Shown: one piece after another, positions 46,584 through 55,861 of the stretch
How positions within the stretch are numbered: position 1 is the stretch's first letter
Layout: each line of letters begins with the position of its first letter
NCBI GenBank assembly: GCA_020055645.1
Contig: JAECZT010000009.1
Coordinates: 186,001 to 250,000, forward strand
Direction of reading: 5' to 3'
Length of the DNA stretch: 64,000 nt
Origin: Tomocerus qinae
Lineage: Eukaryota; Arthropoda; Collembola; Entomobryomorpha; Tomoceridae
The notes under the pieces: model-generated
What the model saw: only the letters and a program-made list of their open reading frames with translations
Told to the model about the DNA's origin: nothing
Databases searched by the model: none
Position numbers and translations under genes: made by a program

Positions 46584-46813
46584 TTAAAAATTTAATTGGT
46601 TAAGTAGCAACTGTCCACACAATGTGCTTTTAAGCAAAATCCGGAAAATCTGCTCTCTGAAATTATAAATCGATTGAGAGTTGACATCTGAAACATTTAA
46701 ACCACTTAAAGATTGTTCTAATAATTTTAGAAGGAAACATCCACAATCATACCCATTTAACTGAATAGGGTGGCTGAAAATTAAATTATTTTCCCAACAT
46801 TCTGGTAAAATAC
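46584..46813 (-). pseudogene. Helentron polyprotein, C-terminal Ulp1 part (left of element B)
   Basis: Minus-strand frame continuing the Helentron protein after element B. It reads across the insertion point in the same phase, because element B plus one 4-bp target copy is 12,195 bp, a multiple of three. It contains the peptidase's second half: Gln at 46761-46763, then NGYDCG with Cys at 46743-46745, followed by a helical stretch (FLLKLLEQSLSG), ending at TAA 46584-46586. In C48 peptidases this Gln forms the oxyanion hole and the Cys is the nucleophile. It is separated from its start by the LTR element and so cannot be made as one protein here. Confidence 0.8.
46810..46813. repeat. Target duplication ATAC of element B, left
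   Basis: ATAC directly precedes the 5' LTR and recurs directly after the 3' LTR (59005-59008). Four bp is normal for Ty3 integrases. Confidence 0.8.
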
Positions 46814-47363
46814 TGTCATGAATGCCCGAAATACATATAAAAAGAATTAAGTAAATTGCTAAAATCGGTTGAATAAGTAGGTAGTTACGAAAATGTAATG
46901 TAAATTCATTTGCGTTATTTAGATCAGAGTCAAGATAGGTAGGTGGTGAATTTATTTTATTTAACTCTGTGTATAGGCATAATTAGGTACTTAACGTTGG
47001 TATGTCATGATAATAATTTAAGATGCAAATAACATAATCATTTACCATTGTAAGATACAACGCATAGAAATGAGTTAGACAAAACAAAACTTTTGTAAAT
47101 AAAATGTCTCATGATCTGTATGAGTGATTACGAATGGAATGTAACAAGAACAGAGATGAAGAAATAATAAAGAGAGAGAAATGCTCCAGTTGCGTTTTAT
47201 GGAGAGCCCAGAGAAGAGATCTGCTAATATTTATTCCGACCTAATGCATATACCTAATTTTCACGAGTACTAGTCTTACGAATATTCAAGTTTTATCGGG
47301 TTACGGAGGGACCGATCCTTAATCTTCGCGTAAACAGTCAGGTTTATTACTTGGTTTATTACA
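46814..47363 (+). repeat. 5' LTR of element B
   Basis: Begins TGTCATGAATGCCCG and ends TTGGTTTATTACA, with TG..CA termini. It contains the promoter and poly-A functions of the element (family knowledge). The AATAAA-like run GTAAATAAAATGTCTC near 47095-47110 and AATAATAAAGAGAG near 47163-47176 are candidate polyadenylation signals. Confidence 0.95.
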
Positions 47364-47381
47364 TGGTGTCAGAAGTGGGAT
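47364..47381 (+). promoter_or_regulatory. Primer binding site of element B
   Basis: TGGTGTCAGAAGTGGGAT follows the 5' LTR directly; TGG pairs with the tRNA CCA end. The tRNA species was not identified. Confidence 0.85.
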
Positions 47382-47879
47382 CCCTTGAGGGTCTCTTCGG
47401 TTGAAGGACCCCTTGACGGGGAAAAAGAACTCAAAAGACAAGTAGTGAATTAAAACCTGAATGAAGTGAACTTTCAGACGAGCGAAAATCGGACGATATT
47501 AATAAGTGAAAGTCTCCAATTAATGGACATTGTTGGGGATCACTGGACAGAGGAAGTGTGCATAACAATCTCAGAATGGTAAACAAAATTATCTTCAGAA
47601 ATAAAGTAAGTGAATCCTTTTATTGTCTTCTTGAGAGAACTGAGGTAAAACAAAGTAATCTTGAATCGAAAAATTAATTATTGGAAACGTGCACACTTGG
47701 TGAATACAATTAATTTAAAGTGGCCACGCCCACCCCAAGATCCACGCCGATTTTTTTGAAAATTCGGTACTTAGAAAATTTTCGAGTAAAAAGTGAAGTA
47801 GGGGATAAGTGAGACATTATCTACTCCACGATAATTCCATCATTTCTCCTATCTTTTAATAAAAAGACAGTGGCGACCG

Positions 47880-48165
47880 ATTAAAGACAAACAATATTTA
47901 TAAGAAATTTTAGAAAAAGTGAATACCTAAGTATTAGTGAAGTTACCCGTCCACGACGGGCGAACAAAAATACAAATAAATTATTTTCTAACAGATTAAC
48001 AGAAAGTTATTAAAAAGTGAGTACCTATATACTAGTGACGTTACCCGTCCTAGTGACGGGCGGAACAAAATTTAAATAAATCAATAATTAAACAATTAAA
48101 CCAATATTTAAAGAGTTTAGTGTCTATTGACTAGTACCATTACCCGTCCGACGACGGGAGAACTC
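47880..48165 (+). repeat. Three ~98-bp leader repeats, each with a CCCGTC/GACGGG hairpin
   Basis: Hairpins CCCGTC-CAC-GACGGG (47946-47960), CCCGTC-CTAGT-GACGGG (48044-48060) and CCCGTC-CGAC-GACGGG (48143-48158) sit 98-99 bp apart, each after a TAGTGA/TAGTAC-type word plus TTA and followed by GAAC and AAATAAA-like sequence. The 6-bp stems are identical while the loops vary in length and bases and the flanks have diverged. The stretch 47382-47880 upstream is non-coding leader. Confidence 0.8.
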
Positions 48166-48245
48166 GATTTTAAAACTTTATTTAAAAAATGCTGAGAATA
48201 AATATAAAATCAATTAATAAGGAATAGACAATAATTGTTCAAAGT

Positions 48246-48671
48246 ATGAGTACGTTAAAAATTGTAAAATTAGACACTAATGCGGTGATCCCTACACGAG
48301 CAACTGAAAATTCAGTAGGTTATGACCTATATGCTACTGAGGAAGTCACCTTAAAAGCTAGTGAGACAAAAACTGTCAGGACTGGCATAGCTGCCTCTCC
48401 CCCAATAGGAACCTACATTAGGATTGCCCCCCGATCAGGCATTTCTTTATAAAAACATTTAGTAGTGGGAGCGGGAGTATGTGACCCAGACTATACTGGT
48501 GAACTTAAAGTTGTGTTCCACAACGTAGGACAAGAAATTATTATTATCTCAATTGGGCAGAAAATTGCTTAGCTAGTTTTAGAGTGCTACAAAACTCCAA
48601 AGGTAGAAATAGTGGATCAACTTAAAAACACTAGCCGTGGATCCCAAGGATTTGGATCCACTGGAAACTAA
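48246..48671 (+). pseudogene. dut: Retrotransposon-borne dUTPase, two in-frame stops
   Basis: 141 codons, the normal length of a trimeric dUTPase (dUTP to dUMP and pyrophosphate, keeping uracil out of new cDNA). All five family motifs are in order in one frame: ENSVGYDLYA (1), APRSGIS (2), GVCDPDYTGELKVV (3), GQKIA..LVLE (4) and SRGSQGFGSTG (5). Stops are TAA at 48450-48452, just after motif 2, and TAG at 48570-48572 inside motif 4. There is no frameshift. It lies between leader and gag with its own ATG, not fused to gag or pol, unlike retroviral dUTPases that sit in pol. The family-wide copies may be intact; this one should make only the first 68 residues. Confidence 0.9.
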
Positions 48672-48732
48672 TAACTTTCGATTTTGATTTTGGTGAAAAC
48701 AGTAAACACAGTAGTGCACGTAATTTACAAAA

Positions 48733-48912
48733 ATGGATTTGCCACCTGTTTGGCCATTTTGGTTATTACTGTTTTGTATGGTGAGTGTCCAGATTTTACT
48801 GGAACGTGGCCCAAATTTAGGACTCATATACTTGCAATTGTTTATGTTTGTTGTGAGTGCTATAGCAATGGTCATTACTACAATCTTGGTTATTATGAGA
48901 GCGTTAGAGTAA
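48733..48912 (+). CDS. 59-residue two-helix membrane microprotein
   Basis: Short intact frame between dUTPase and gag, ATG 48733 to TAA 48910-48912. It starts MDLPPVWPFWLLLFCMVSVQ; a short polar turn (LERGPN) separates this from a second long hydrophobic stretch (IYLQLFMFVVSAIAMVIT, then ILVIM). It ends RALE. Two membrane-spanning helices in a hairpin are predicted from the composition. Intactness next to a doubly stopped dUTPase is notable. No family is recognised; a viroporin-like or anchor role is only a guess. A longer overlapping frame (48684-48938) in another phase is less plausible. Confidence 0.5.
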   Translation: MDLPPVWPFWLLLFCMVSVQILLERGPNLGLIYLQLFMFVVSAIAMVITTILVIMRALE

Positions 48913-49024
48913 ACAATAGACTACAATCAACTACTTAAAGATACAAAATAGATGTTAAGTGATACAAGTGAAGTGTGTTTTAAGTTTTAAGACTTGAGTT
49001 CCAATTAAGACAAAAGACTTTAAT

Positions 49025-49890
49025 ATGTCAACACCAGCTAATGAAGGTGGTGGCCAGTCATCGAAGAAAGCTGCCCCAATATCGAGCAGTAAAGTCACGA
49101 AAACCAGGGGTAGGCCTAGAGGTCGTCCAACTGGGAAAAGCTTGGTCCCTCCCCAGGTAGATGAAGCTACGCATTCAGAACAGGAGGAGGAACGAGAAGA
49201 AAACCAACCAGGTACCATGGATGATACAGCATCGACCATGGCAAGCAGTAGACGGACGTCGCTGAGAAGCGCCGGCTTCTACTTCCGAAGAGACAGGGTG
49301 AGCGCTGGAGACGAGAGGAATACACGTGCTTCAGCTGAAAGAGGAGCAAGGGGAACAGATGACCAAGCAGCACAATCCACCAGTGCTGGTACAAAAGGGA
49401 ACCCCCCTAGAAATCCATTTGTTGAGGATGATACAGACGAAGAGCCCCAGAGGTCAAATGCCTCTAGCCCCATTTCAGAGAAAAGTCAAGAAGCACCGCC
49501 GCACGTTCTCGACATGGAAACGTTAGAGGCGTTGCGAAAGCAGTATCAGAAAGACACCGAAGAGTTAAAAAGAAAACAGGCTGAAGTTCAGGCCAATTTT
49601 GAGGTCGTCCTCGCTTTAAGAGACGAAATGGTAGCTGTCAGAGACCAGTTGTAGGCTGACAATGCAAAAAGTGTCATCGTTAGAAGGGCGGCAAGGGAAC
49701 CACCGCCAACTTCTACTCCAACCGGACCTCCTGACCGTGAAACAATCCGTGCCCAGCTGTTGAGACTCTTCGATACAGTCCCGGAGGTGGGCACTGGTAA
49801 CACCGGGAGACCATCTACGGCTACTGGTAACCCGGCAAGGTCAATCCCCTCTGACGGTAGGCAAAGTCGTATTGTCCTACCATATCCTTC
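49025..49890 (+). pseudogene. gag: Element B gag, N-terminal part with AT-hook-like and coiled-coil segments
   Basis: Starts at ATG 49025. Residues 25-40 read TKTRGRPRGRPTGK, a double RGRP core like an AT-hook, which in known proteins binds the minor groove of AT-rich DNA. An acidic, Ser/Arg-rich stretch follows, then a heptad-like helix (LEALRKQYQKDTEELKRKQA). A TAG at 49652-49654 interrupts the frame; it stays open beyond it to about 49885, where the reading must shift to the frame of the next segment. Together with 49872-51008 it makes one gag. Confidence 0.7.
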
Positions 49891-51008
49891 CTCGGACACC
49901 AGCTAATATTGACGAAGAAATTGGTCTACTAGCACAACAACCAGCGCCTACATTTGGAGTGAACATATTACAATCATTCCATACAATGTTCGTTGGGGAC
50001 AGCAGAGAGCCTGGAATGGCGAAAGAATTCTTACGAAAATACGAATCCATGACGTCAGCCATGACCCAAGCTGAGAAGAAGAAACATTTTGCATCAGTTC
50101 TGGGCGGAACAGCATCCATGTGGCTAGAATTGTTCATCGCAAAAATGAATGAAGAAGAGTTAGAAGATGATGGACATGGAAATATGGTTAACGGCTTCGC
50201 GAAAGTGACATGGCCAAAACTAAAAAAGGAATTCTTATTGGAGTTTTATAAAAATAATGCTCAGGCATTTATCGTGATGCAGATGCGACCGGACGAGTCG
50301 GCCTCAACATTCTTTATACGAATTACAAGCAGCCATTTAGAAGCAGGAAGCCCTCTAAGCGAAGAGATGCTGATACAACAAATCATAGAAAAACTTAACG
50401 ATTTCTATTATGAAAAAGTGGTCAACAAAAGTTTCTCGAGTCTCGACAGTTTAAAGAGGAAGTTAAACGAAATAGACGCAGGTAGACAAGCAATTAACCG
50501 AAAAAGAGCTCAAAATAGTGGAACCAAGAGGATTGCTACGATGAAATCCACGGAAGAGCCGCCGATGAAGATAGCAGCTCTTATCAAGGAATTCGGGAAA
50601 CAACTTGATGACAGGTTCTCAAAGATGCAGAAAGCGTGGACTACAAATAAAAGCAATCCACCCAGCAAGGGACAGTCACAAAATCAGACCAACTCCCAAC
50701 AGAAGTCCTATCCTCCACGCCAAGGACAAAGGAACTACTATCCCCAAAACCAAAGAGATTATTATGGTAACAGCTCTCGAGGTGGAAGAGGAGGTAGACA
50801 AAGATTCCAGAATTATGGGAATGACCCACGCGCATGCTATAAGTGTAATAATGTCGGCCATATTGCGCGTGATTGCCACCTCGACGACAATCAAGCGCCC
50901 CCTTGTAGAGGAAGAGGCGGTTACAGAGGTAGATCAAATCGGGGAGGTAGAGACAGTAACAAGCCCAAAGTTCCCCCAAAGACGGAGGGAAACCAGCAAT
51001 CGCAATGA
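49872..51008 (+). CDS. gag: Element B gag core and nucleocapsid
   Basis: 378-codon open frame; true homology starts near 49885. It contains the capsid region (FHTMFVGDSREPGMAKEFLR, WPKLKKEFLLEFYKN, SLDSLKRKLNEIDAGR), a Gln/Asn/Tyr/Arg-Gly-rich linker and one CCHC knuckle CYKCNNVGHIARDC, then an RGG-rich tail. Packages genomic RNA and forms the particle. It ends at TGA 51006-51008, which overlaps the pol-frame ATG at 51005 (ATGA). Confidence 0.85.
   Translation: MSYHILPRTPANIDEEIGLLAQQPAPTFGVNILQSFHTMFVGDSREPGMAKEFLRKYESMTSAMTQAEKKKHFASVLGGTASMWLELFIAKMNEEELEDDGHGNMVNGFAKVTWPKLKKEFLLEFYKNNAQAFIVMQMRPDESASTFFIRITSSHLEAGSPLSEEMLIQQIIEKLNDFYYEKVVNKSFSSLDSLKRKLNEIDAGRQAINRKRAQNSGTKRIATMKSTEEPPMKIAALIKEFGKQLDDRFSKMQKAWTTNKSNPPSKGQSQNQTNSQQKSYPPRQGQRNYYPQNQRDYYGNSSRGGRGGRQRFQNYGNDPRACYKCNNVGHIARDCHLDDNQAPPCRGRGGYRGRSNRGGRDSNKPKVPPKTEGNQQSQ
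50987..50993 (+). promoter_or_regulatory. -1 ribosomal frameshift heptamer GGGAAAC, gag/pol of element B
   Basis: Gag reads GAG GGA AAC CAG CAA TCG CAA TGA. G GGA AAC is an X XXY YYZ slippery heptamer in phase, 12 nt before the gag stop. The shifted frame (GGG AAA CCA GCA ATC GCA ATG AAC) is open into the protease. Termination-reinitiation at the ATGA overlap is an alternative. Confidence 0.7.
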
Positions 51009-51301
51009 ACCAAGGGGAAGGCCATTGTGATAAGAAGAGTATCCCCGCAGAGGATAATGAAATCACTGAACACATTTTAGCTTTAGGAGGTAGTGGTAAA
51101 CAATTATATTGTCCCATCATATTTGATGGAATAACGGTACAATGCATGATTGATACGGGAGCATCTACCAGTGTTATTCATAGTGGTATGCTTAGAGACC
51201 GGAGTGACATTGTGGATACTAATATTCGCATCCGTAGTGCCACTGAGAGTCCACTAGTAGTAAAAGGAAAGAAATTATTAACTAATAAAATAGAAATATA
51301 G
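51005..51301 (+). pseudogene. pol: Element B pol: aspartic protease
   Basis: Retropepsin domain: FDGITVQCMIDTGASTSVIH with the catalytic Asp-Thr-Gly near 51152-51160, then VVKGKKLLTNKIEI. The frame ends in TAG at 51299-51301; the rest of the domain (IPEGLIIGMDNLEKHGG) resumes in another frame just before 51361, so a small indel lies near 51295-51310. It releases the gag and pol products in an intact element. Confidence 0.8.
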
Positions 51302-51360
51302 AATTTTCTGAATATCTTAATGTAGTTGAAAATATCCCTGAAGGGTTAATCATAATTGGT

Positions 51361-52140
51361 ATGGATAATTTGGAGAAGCATGGAGGTTGGATTAGCTGTC
51401 GTAAACGAAGGGTTTGGTTCGAAGGTGTAGAGTTAGAAGGAAGTCCACATCCATTGCAGATAGATAATGTTATTGCGATGCTTCAGCTGATCACTGAAAA
51501 GTCCTCCCAAACTGTAAATAAGGACAATGCGTCGTCCTCTGTAAAAAGGAACATTGCTTGTAAAATATATGCTGTGAATGAGAGAGAGAACGAAAATGAC
51601 TTGAGACATTTTAAAGAGAATGACTTTGACATAAATTACGGACAAGTGAATTATCACTTGAGAGAAAAGAATGATAAGAATGTTGAGAGTAAGACCCCAG
51701 TGTTTAACACGGACGGTGTGGCACGGAAGGGCAGCAACGAAAAGAATGATGAGAATGTTGAGAGTAAGACCCCAGTGTTTAACACGGACGGTGTGGCACG
51801 GAAGGGCAGCAACGAAAAGAATGATGAGAATGTTGAGAGTAAGACCCCAGTGTTTAACACGGACGGTGTGGCACGGAAGGGCAGCAACGGAAAGAATGAT
51901 AAGAATGTTGAGAGTAAGACCCCAGTGTTCTACACGGACGGTGTTACACGGAAGGGCAGCAACGAGAGAATTGATGAGATGATTGATAAGAGACCCCGGG
52001 GCGGTTCAGGCGATGGTGAGGCAAATGTATCGCAGGCTGGTCTGGCCAACCAATCTGTTTGTGCACAGTCTCTACCGGAGCAGGAACCGGAGAATATTAT
52101 GGAAATGAATGACAATTTTGACTATGACTGTTGTATATAA
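51361..52140 (+). pseudogene. pol: Element B pol: protease end and repetitive linker
   Basis: Begins with the end of the protease (MDNLEKHGGWISC), then a Cys-poor, Asn/Glu-rich linker of about 230 residues leading to RT. It includes four near-identical 25-residue repeats. It ends in TAA 52138-52140; the RT segment continues in the same frame after it. Linker function unknown; such spacers are rare between PR and RT of Ty3 elements. Confidence 0.7.
51665..51964 (+). repeat. 75-bp in-frame tandem repeat, four copies
   Basis: Units start at 51665, 51740, 51815 and 51890 and encode KNDENVESKTPVFNTDGVAR plus KGSNE. The first three differ by one or two bases, the fourth by several. The period is a multiple of three, so the pol frame is kept. 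Confidence 0.9.
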
Positions 52141-52170
52141 CGTTGTTTAGAGACATGTCATAAAGATGAT

Positions 52171-53427
52171 TTGAATGAAGCAGAGACATGCTGCTTTGGA
52201 ATGGAATGTCCTTCTGCTAATGAAGAGACTGATTTTTGGAAAAGAGAGTATGAAAGAGAAGTTGCGTGCTTTGAAAATGGTGAATGTTATGGATATGAAA
52301 AAGAAAATGATAAAATTATTAATAGTATTTTAGAAGAAAAGCTTGACCATTATAATAAGTATGGGATAGTGAAGATAAAATATGACGTAGTGTTGTCACC
52401 ACATTCTTTTTCTTGCATCCCAATTAAATTTGAAAACATATCGAGATTGAGTTTAGATAGTTTGTTTCGACCATGGGAAGAAGTGGAAATAAATTTTGGA
52501 ATATTTATTATGCCACATCTTATTAGTTCGGAAACGGTAGCAATCATGATCTTCAACTTGGGTGATAACCCAACTAAGTTAAATAGAAACTTGAGAATCG
52601 GTTATGCAGAGCCGATGGAGAGGTCTGAAATGACTAGTGAAGAATTTGAAACTTTGTATTCACTAGAGGAAGGAGCATTTGACATTAACGCATTCGATAT
52701 TAACCCAAATGCACCTGAGAAAGATAGAGAAGAAACTAGAAAGATCATAATAGAGTATCAAGACAGATTTGCATTTACGAACTCACAATTGGGTTGTACC
52801 TCTACCATTACGCATAGCATTGACACAGGAGATCATCCCCCTGTCAGAGAGAAACTTAGGCCAAGACATTCTCAGGCTGAAAGAGAAATTATTAGGAAAC
52901 AGGTAGCAGAAATGCTTGCTTGTGGTGTTATTGAAAGGGCTTACAGCCCGTATTGTGCAAATGTTGTCTTAGCGCCAAAACCAGATGGTAGCTTAAGATT
53001 CTGTATCGATTATAGAAAACTAAAAAGTGTAACAACTTTTCATAGCTATCCAATTCCCCGCATCGATGAAGTCATTGAATCAATGGCAGGAAGTGATTCA
53101 TTTAGCCCCCTCGATGCGATATCCGGTTTTTGGCAGGTCATGATGAACAAGAAAGATGGCTCACATCTCAAAACATGTTTCATTACGGAGGATGGTAGTT
53201 TCGTTTGGACACGAATGCCATTTGGTTTGAAGAATAGTCCAATGACCTTTGCCTTGTTAGTTGATTTAATGTTTGCAGACATGCGACATTTAGTAGCATA
53301 CTACATTGACGATTTAACTTGTCACGGAAAAGATCATAAACAAAACAATGAGCGGCTGATCGTAGTTCTCAACCGATTAAGAGAACATAACGTGAAGCTT
53401 AAGGCTCAAAAGTGTAAATTTTTATAA
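52171..53427 (+). pseudogene. pol: Element B pol: reverse transcriptase
   Basis: True coding continues from the linker across the TAA at 52138. A Cys/Glu-rich region precedes RT. RT blocks: IDTGDHPPVREKLRP, VVLAPKPDGSLRFCIDYRKL, FSPLDAISGFWQV (first Asp), MPFGLKNSPMTF and YYIDDLTCHGK with the catalytic Tyr-Ile-Asp-Asp at 53302-53313. Both Asp residues are intact, in contrast to element A. The frame ends in TAA 53425-53427 and resumes in phase, so a single nonsense change separates RT from RNase H. Confidence 0.9.
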
Positions 53428-53439
53428 GAGGGAATTGAA

Positions 53440-54951
53440 ATGTTAGGTTTTGTAGTCAACGGACAGGGCGTTAAGCCTAATCCAAAAAGAGTAGAAGGCA
53501 TTAAAAACATGCCTATCCCTAATACTTTAAAGAAGTTACGATCATTCCTTGGAATGATAAACTTTTATAGAAAATTTGTCCCAAAATTGGCTTACGTAGC
53601 AAAACCTTTGTATGAACTGCTTAAGAAATCGGACAGCACATTACATTGGGCTTCCGAACAACAACGTAGCTTTGAAGAATTAAAAGATGCTTTAGTAAAA
53701 GCGACTTTATTAGAACACTTTAGGCCGGACCGTGCTATCGAGATCCATACCGACGCATGTGATTATGCTGTCGCGGGAGTATTGGTCCAGGTAGAACCCT
53801 TTGTCACAGATAAAGGTAGAACCAAGAGGAGAGAGATCTCAATCCACCATATCAGTAGAACTCTTGTAGGAAATGAGTTAAAGTGGTCGATACCAGAGAA
53901 AGAAGCGTTAGCTTTAATGTTCTCTCTGGATTGTTTCAGACCCTATGTAGCTCTGAAACCCTTCATTATTCGAACCGATCACATAGCTTTGACTTATTTA
54001 CAGAACTTAAGAGATCCCGTTAAAACAAGGATTGGAAGATGGGCTCTCAAGCTCCAAGAGTTAACATGTCAAATAGTACATCGTGCTGGAAAGCATAATG
54101 TAATTCCTGATGCATTGAGTAGAAATCCGTTTGAGAAACCGTTATCGGCTTCTCACGTGACAGACTTAATTACCTTTTGTCTGATCGATGAGGAGAGAAA
54201 TGCTTATGTAAATAAGATTCATGCCCTATCGGAGAAATTGGAAAAAGGAGAATCAGTATCTGAGGAAGAGTGCGTTTTGAACAAGGAAGATGCAATATTA
54301 TCCGCATCTGAAATCGGAATTAATTTCAGTCAGCTGCAGTTCTCTGACGAGTACTGTAGGGAAATAATTAATAATCTAGACTGTAATCCGAACTTTGTTT
54401 TGGATAAAGGTTTATTATGGTATGTAAGTAAAGGCATTAGTAAAATCGTCGTGCCCGTTGCATTGAGAGGATTAGTTCTCGAACTTTACCATGCGTCCAA
54501 ATTTGCAGGTCATTTTGGCCATCAAAAAACGCTAGCTAGGCTGAGCCAAAGATTCTTTTGGCCAGGCATGACAACTCAGGCCAAAGAATATATCGACAAG
54601 TGTCTAAAATGTAGACTACATAAAGTGCCATTAAGAAAGCGGCATGGTCTACTAAAACCCATAGATCCCACATTAGGTGGAGAAACTATGCAACCGGGAA
54701 GTTTCTGGGCCATAGATATTTTAGGACCTTACCCAGAAACAACAAATAATATGAAATACGTCATTGTGAGTACATGTATGATAACTAGATACGTAGTCTG
54801 TGGCACGTTGCAAGCTACATCAGCTACGGAAGTTGCAGAATTTTTAATCGATAGAATTATACAGTACTTCCACATACACTTCCACTTCCACATACTATAC
54901 AGTACTATACGCATTCCGAATATTATTAACGGACAATGCAACATGTTTTAG
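53440..54951 (+). pseudogene. pol: Element B pol: RT thumb, RNase H and integrase N-terminal half
   Basis: Starts MLGFVVNGQGVKPNPKRVEG (end of RT), then RNase H (EIHTDACDYAVAGVLVQ, SIPEKEALALMFSLD, IRTDHIALTYL, NVIPDALSRNPF). Integrase: HHCC finger (YHASKFAGHFGHQKT, DKCLKCRLHK) and the first catalytic Asp in FWAIDILGPYPETT. Near 54865-54905 the sequence repeats CCACATACACTTCCACTTCC-like words and the frame is lost, before the second catalytic Asp. Confidence 0.88.
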
Positions 54952-54961
54952 ATCCAAATTA

Positions 54962-55477
54962 ATGACTTGCTTAGCAGAAACTTTTCAGTTTCAGCATAAA
55001 TTCTGTCATAGTTATGTTCATAACATTATAGGTAGTGTAGAAAGAATGAATAAAACGTTAGCAGAAATGATAGGAAAGCAAATTGCAGAGTACGGAGAAT
55101 TTAGAGACTGGATAAAGATCCTTCCTAATAGCGTTATGGCATATAACTCTGCCATACATAGTTCACTTTTGGAAACTCCATCATTTTTAATGTTTGGCAG
55201 AGATCTGGAATTTCCTGTCGACGTTATGATTAACCTCCCTACCCGGTCATTGGCCGCGGACACATTCCTGGCTAGATATAAGAAAGGAATGGAGATCGCT
55301 AGAGATAATTTAGTTATCTCACAGCGACGGGCGAAGAAATACTTTGACAGGAATAGGAAAGAGCGTGTTTTGAGAGTAGGAGACGAGGTACTATACGAGG
55401 TACCTACTAGGAAAAAGGGAGAGCCAGACAAACTGCAAATAAATTACGAGGACCATACGCAATTACTCACAAACTAG
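54962..55477 (+). pseudogene. pol: Element B pol: integrase C-terminal half
   Basis: The second catalytic Asp lies in a TDNATCF-like stretch at about 54928-54948, just upstream of the first in-frame ATG. The catalytic Glu is in IGSVERMNKTLAEMIG, followed by MAYNSAIHSSLLETPSFLMF and FDRNRKERVLRVGDEVLY (GPY/F-type region). The frame ends at 55475-55477 and the tail continues in another frame at 55483. Confidence 0.85.
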
Positions 55478-55482
55478 GAGAT

Positions 55483-55845
55483 TTGACATTTGTGATAAGA
55501 TTAATTGGTGACGAAAAAGCCAAAAGTATTATAACAAGTGCTAGACTATTACATTATTACAAAGACGGTGTTGTAGTTGAAAACCCAACAGAGAAAGAGA
55601 CCCAGCCAACATTATCGGATAAAAATGTAAGTAAAACTTCTGTACATAAAGATAATGTTGATATTCCGGATATAGATACTTCTCAAAAAGGTACGGTGAC
55701 AACAGTACCTGAACAGGTAGATGTTCGTAGGTCAGCGAGAATTAGGGAAAGGAAACTAAAGCAAGTTTGTGTCATCCAGGTTCCAGAATCGATGGATGAC
55801 GGTTATGGTTATCTGTGGGCTATTGTTCACAACTCCCAGCCATAG
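55483..55845 (+). pseudogene. pol: Element B pol: C-terminal tail
   Basis: Continues the integrase C-terminus (FVIRLIGDEKAKSIITSARL, LHYYKDGVV), then an acidic/Thr-rich tail and RRSARIRERKLKQVC. The last basic segment could bind DNA or serve as a nuclear signal (inference). Ends at TAG 55843-55845. No chromodomain is recognisable. Confidence 0.65.
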
Positions 55846-55861
55846 TTGGTAGCCAGATTTC

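Noticed and set aside
48684..48938. 84-codon frame overlapping the membrane microprotein
   Set aside because: Different phase; hydrophobic only in part and with many Cys/Tyr from antiphase reading. The 59-residue frame is cleaner.
48450..53427. Idea that stops in element B arose by C-to-T editing linked to dUTPase loss
   Set aside because: Some stops could be explained by C-to-T changes, but the sample is tiny and not all need to be; no strand-wide bias was measured.
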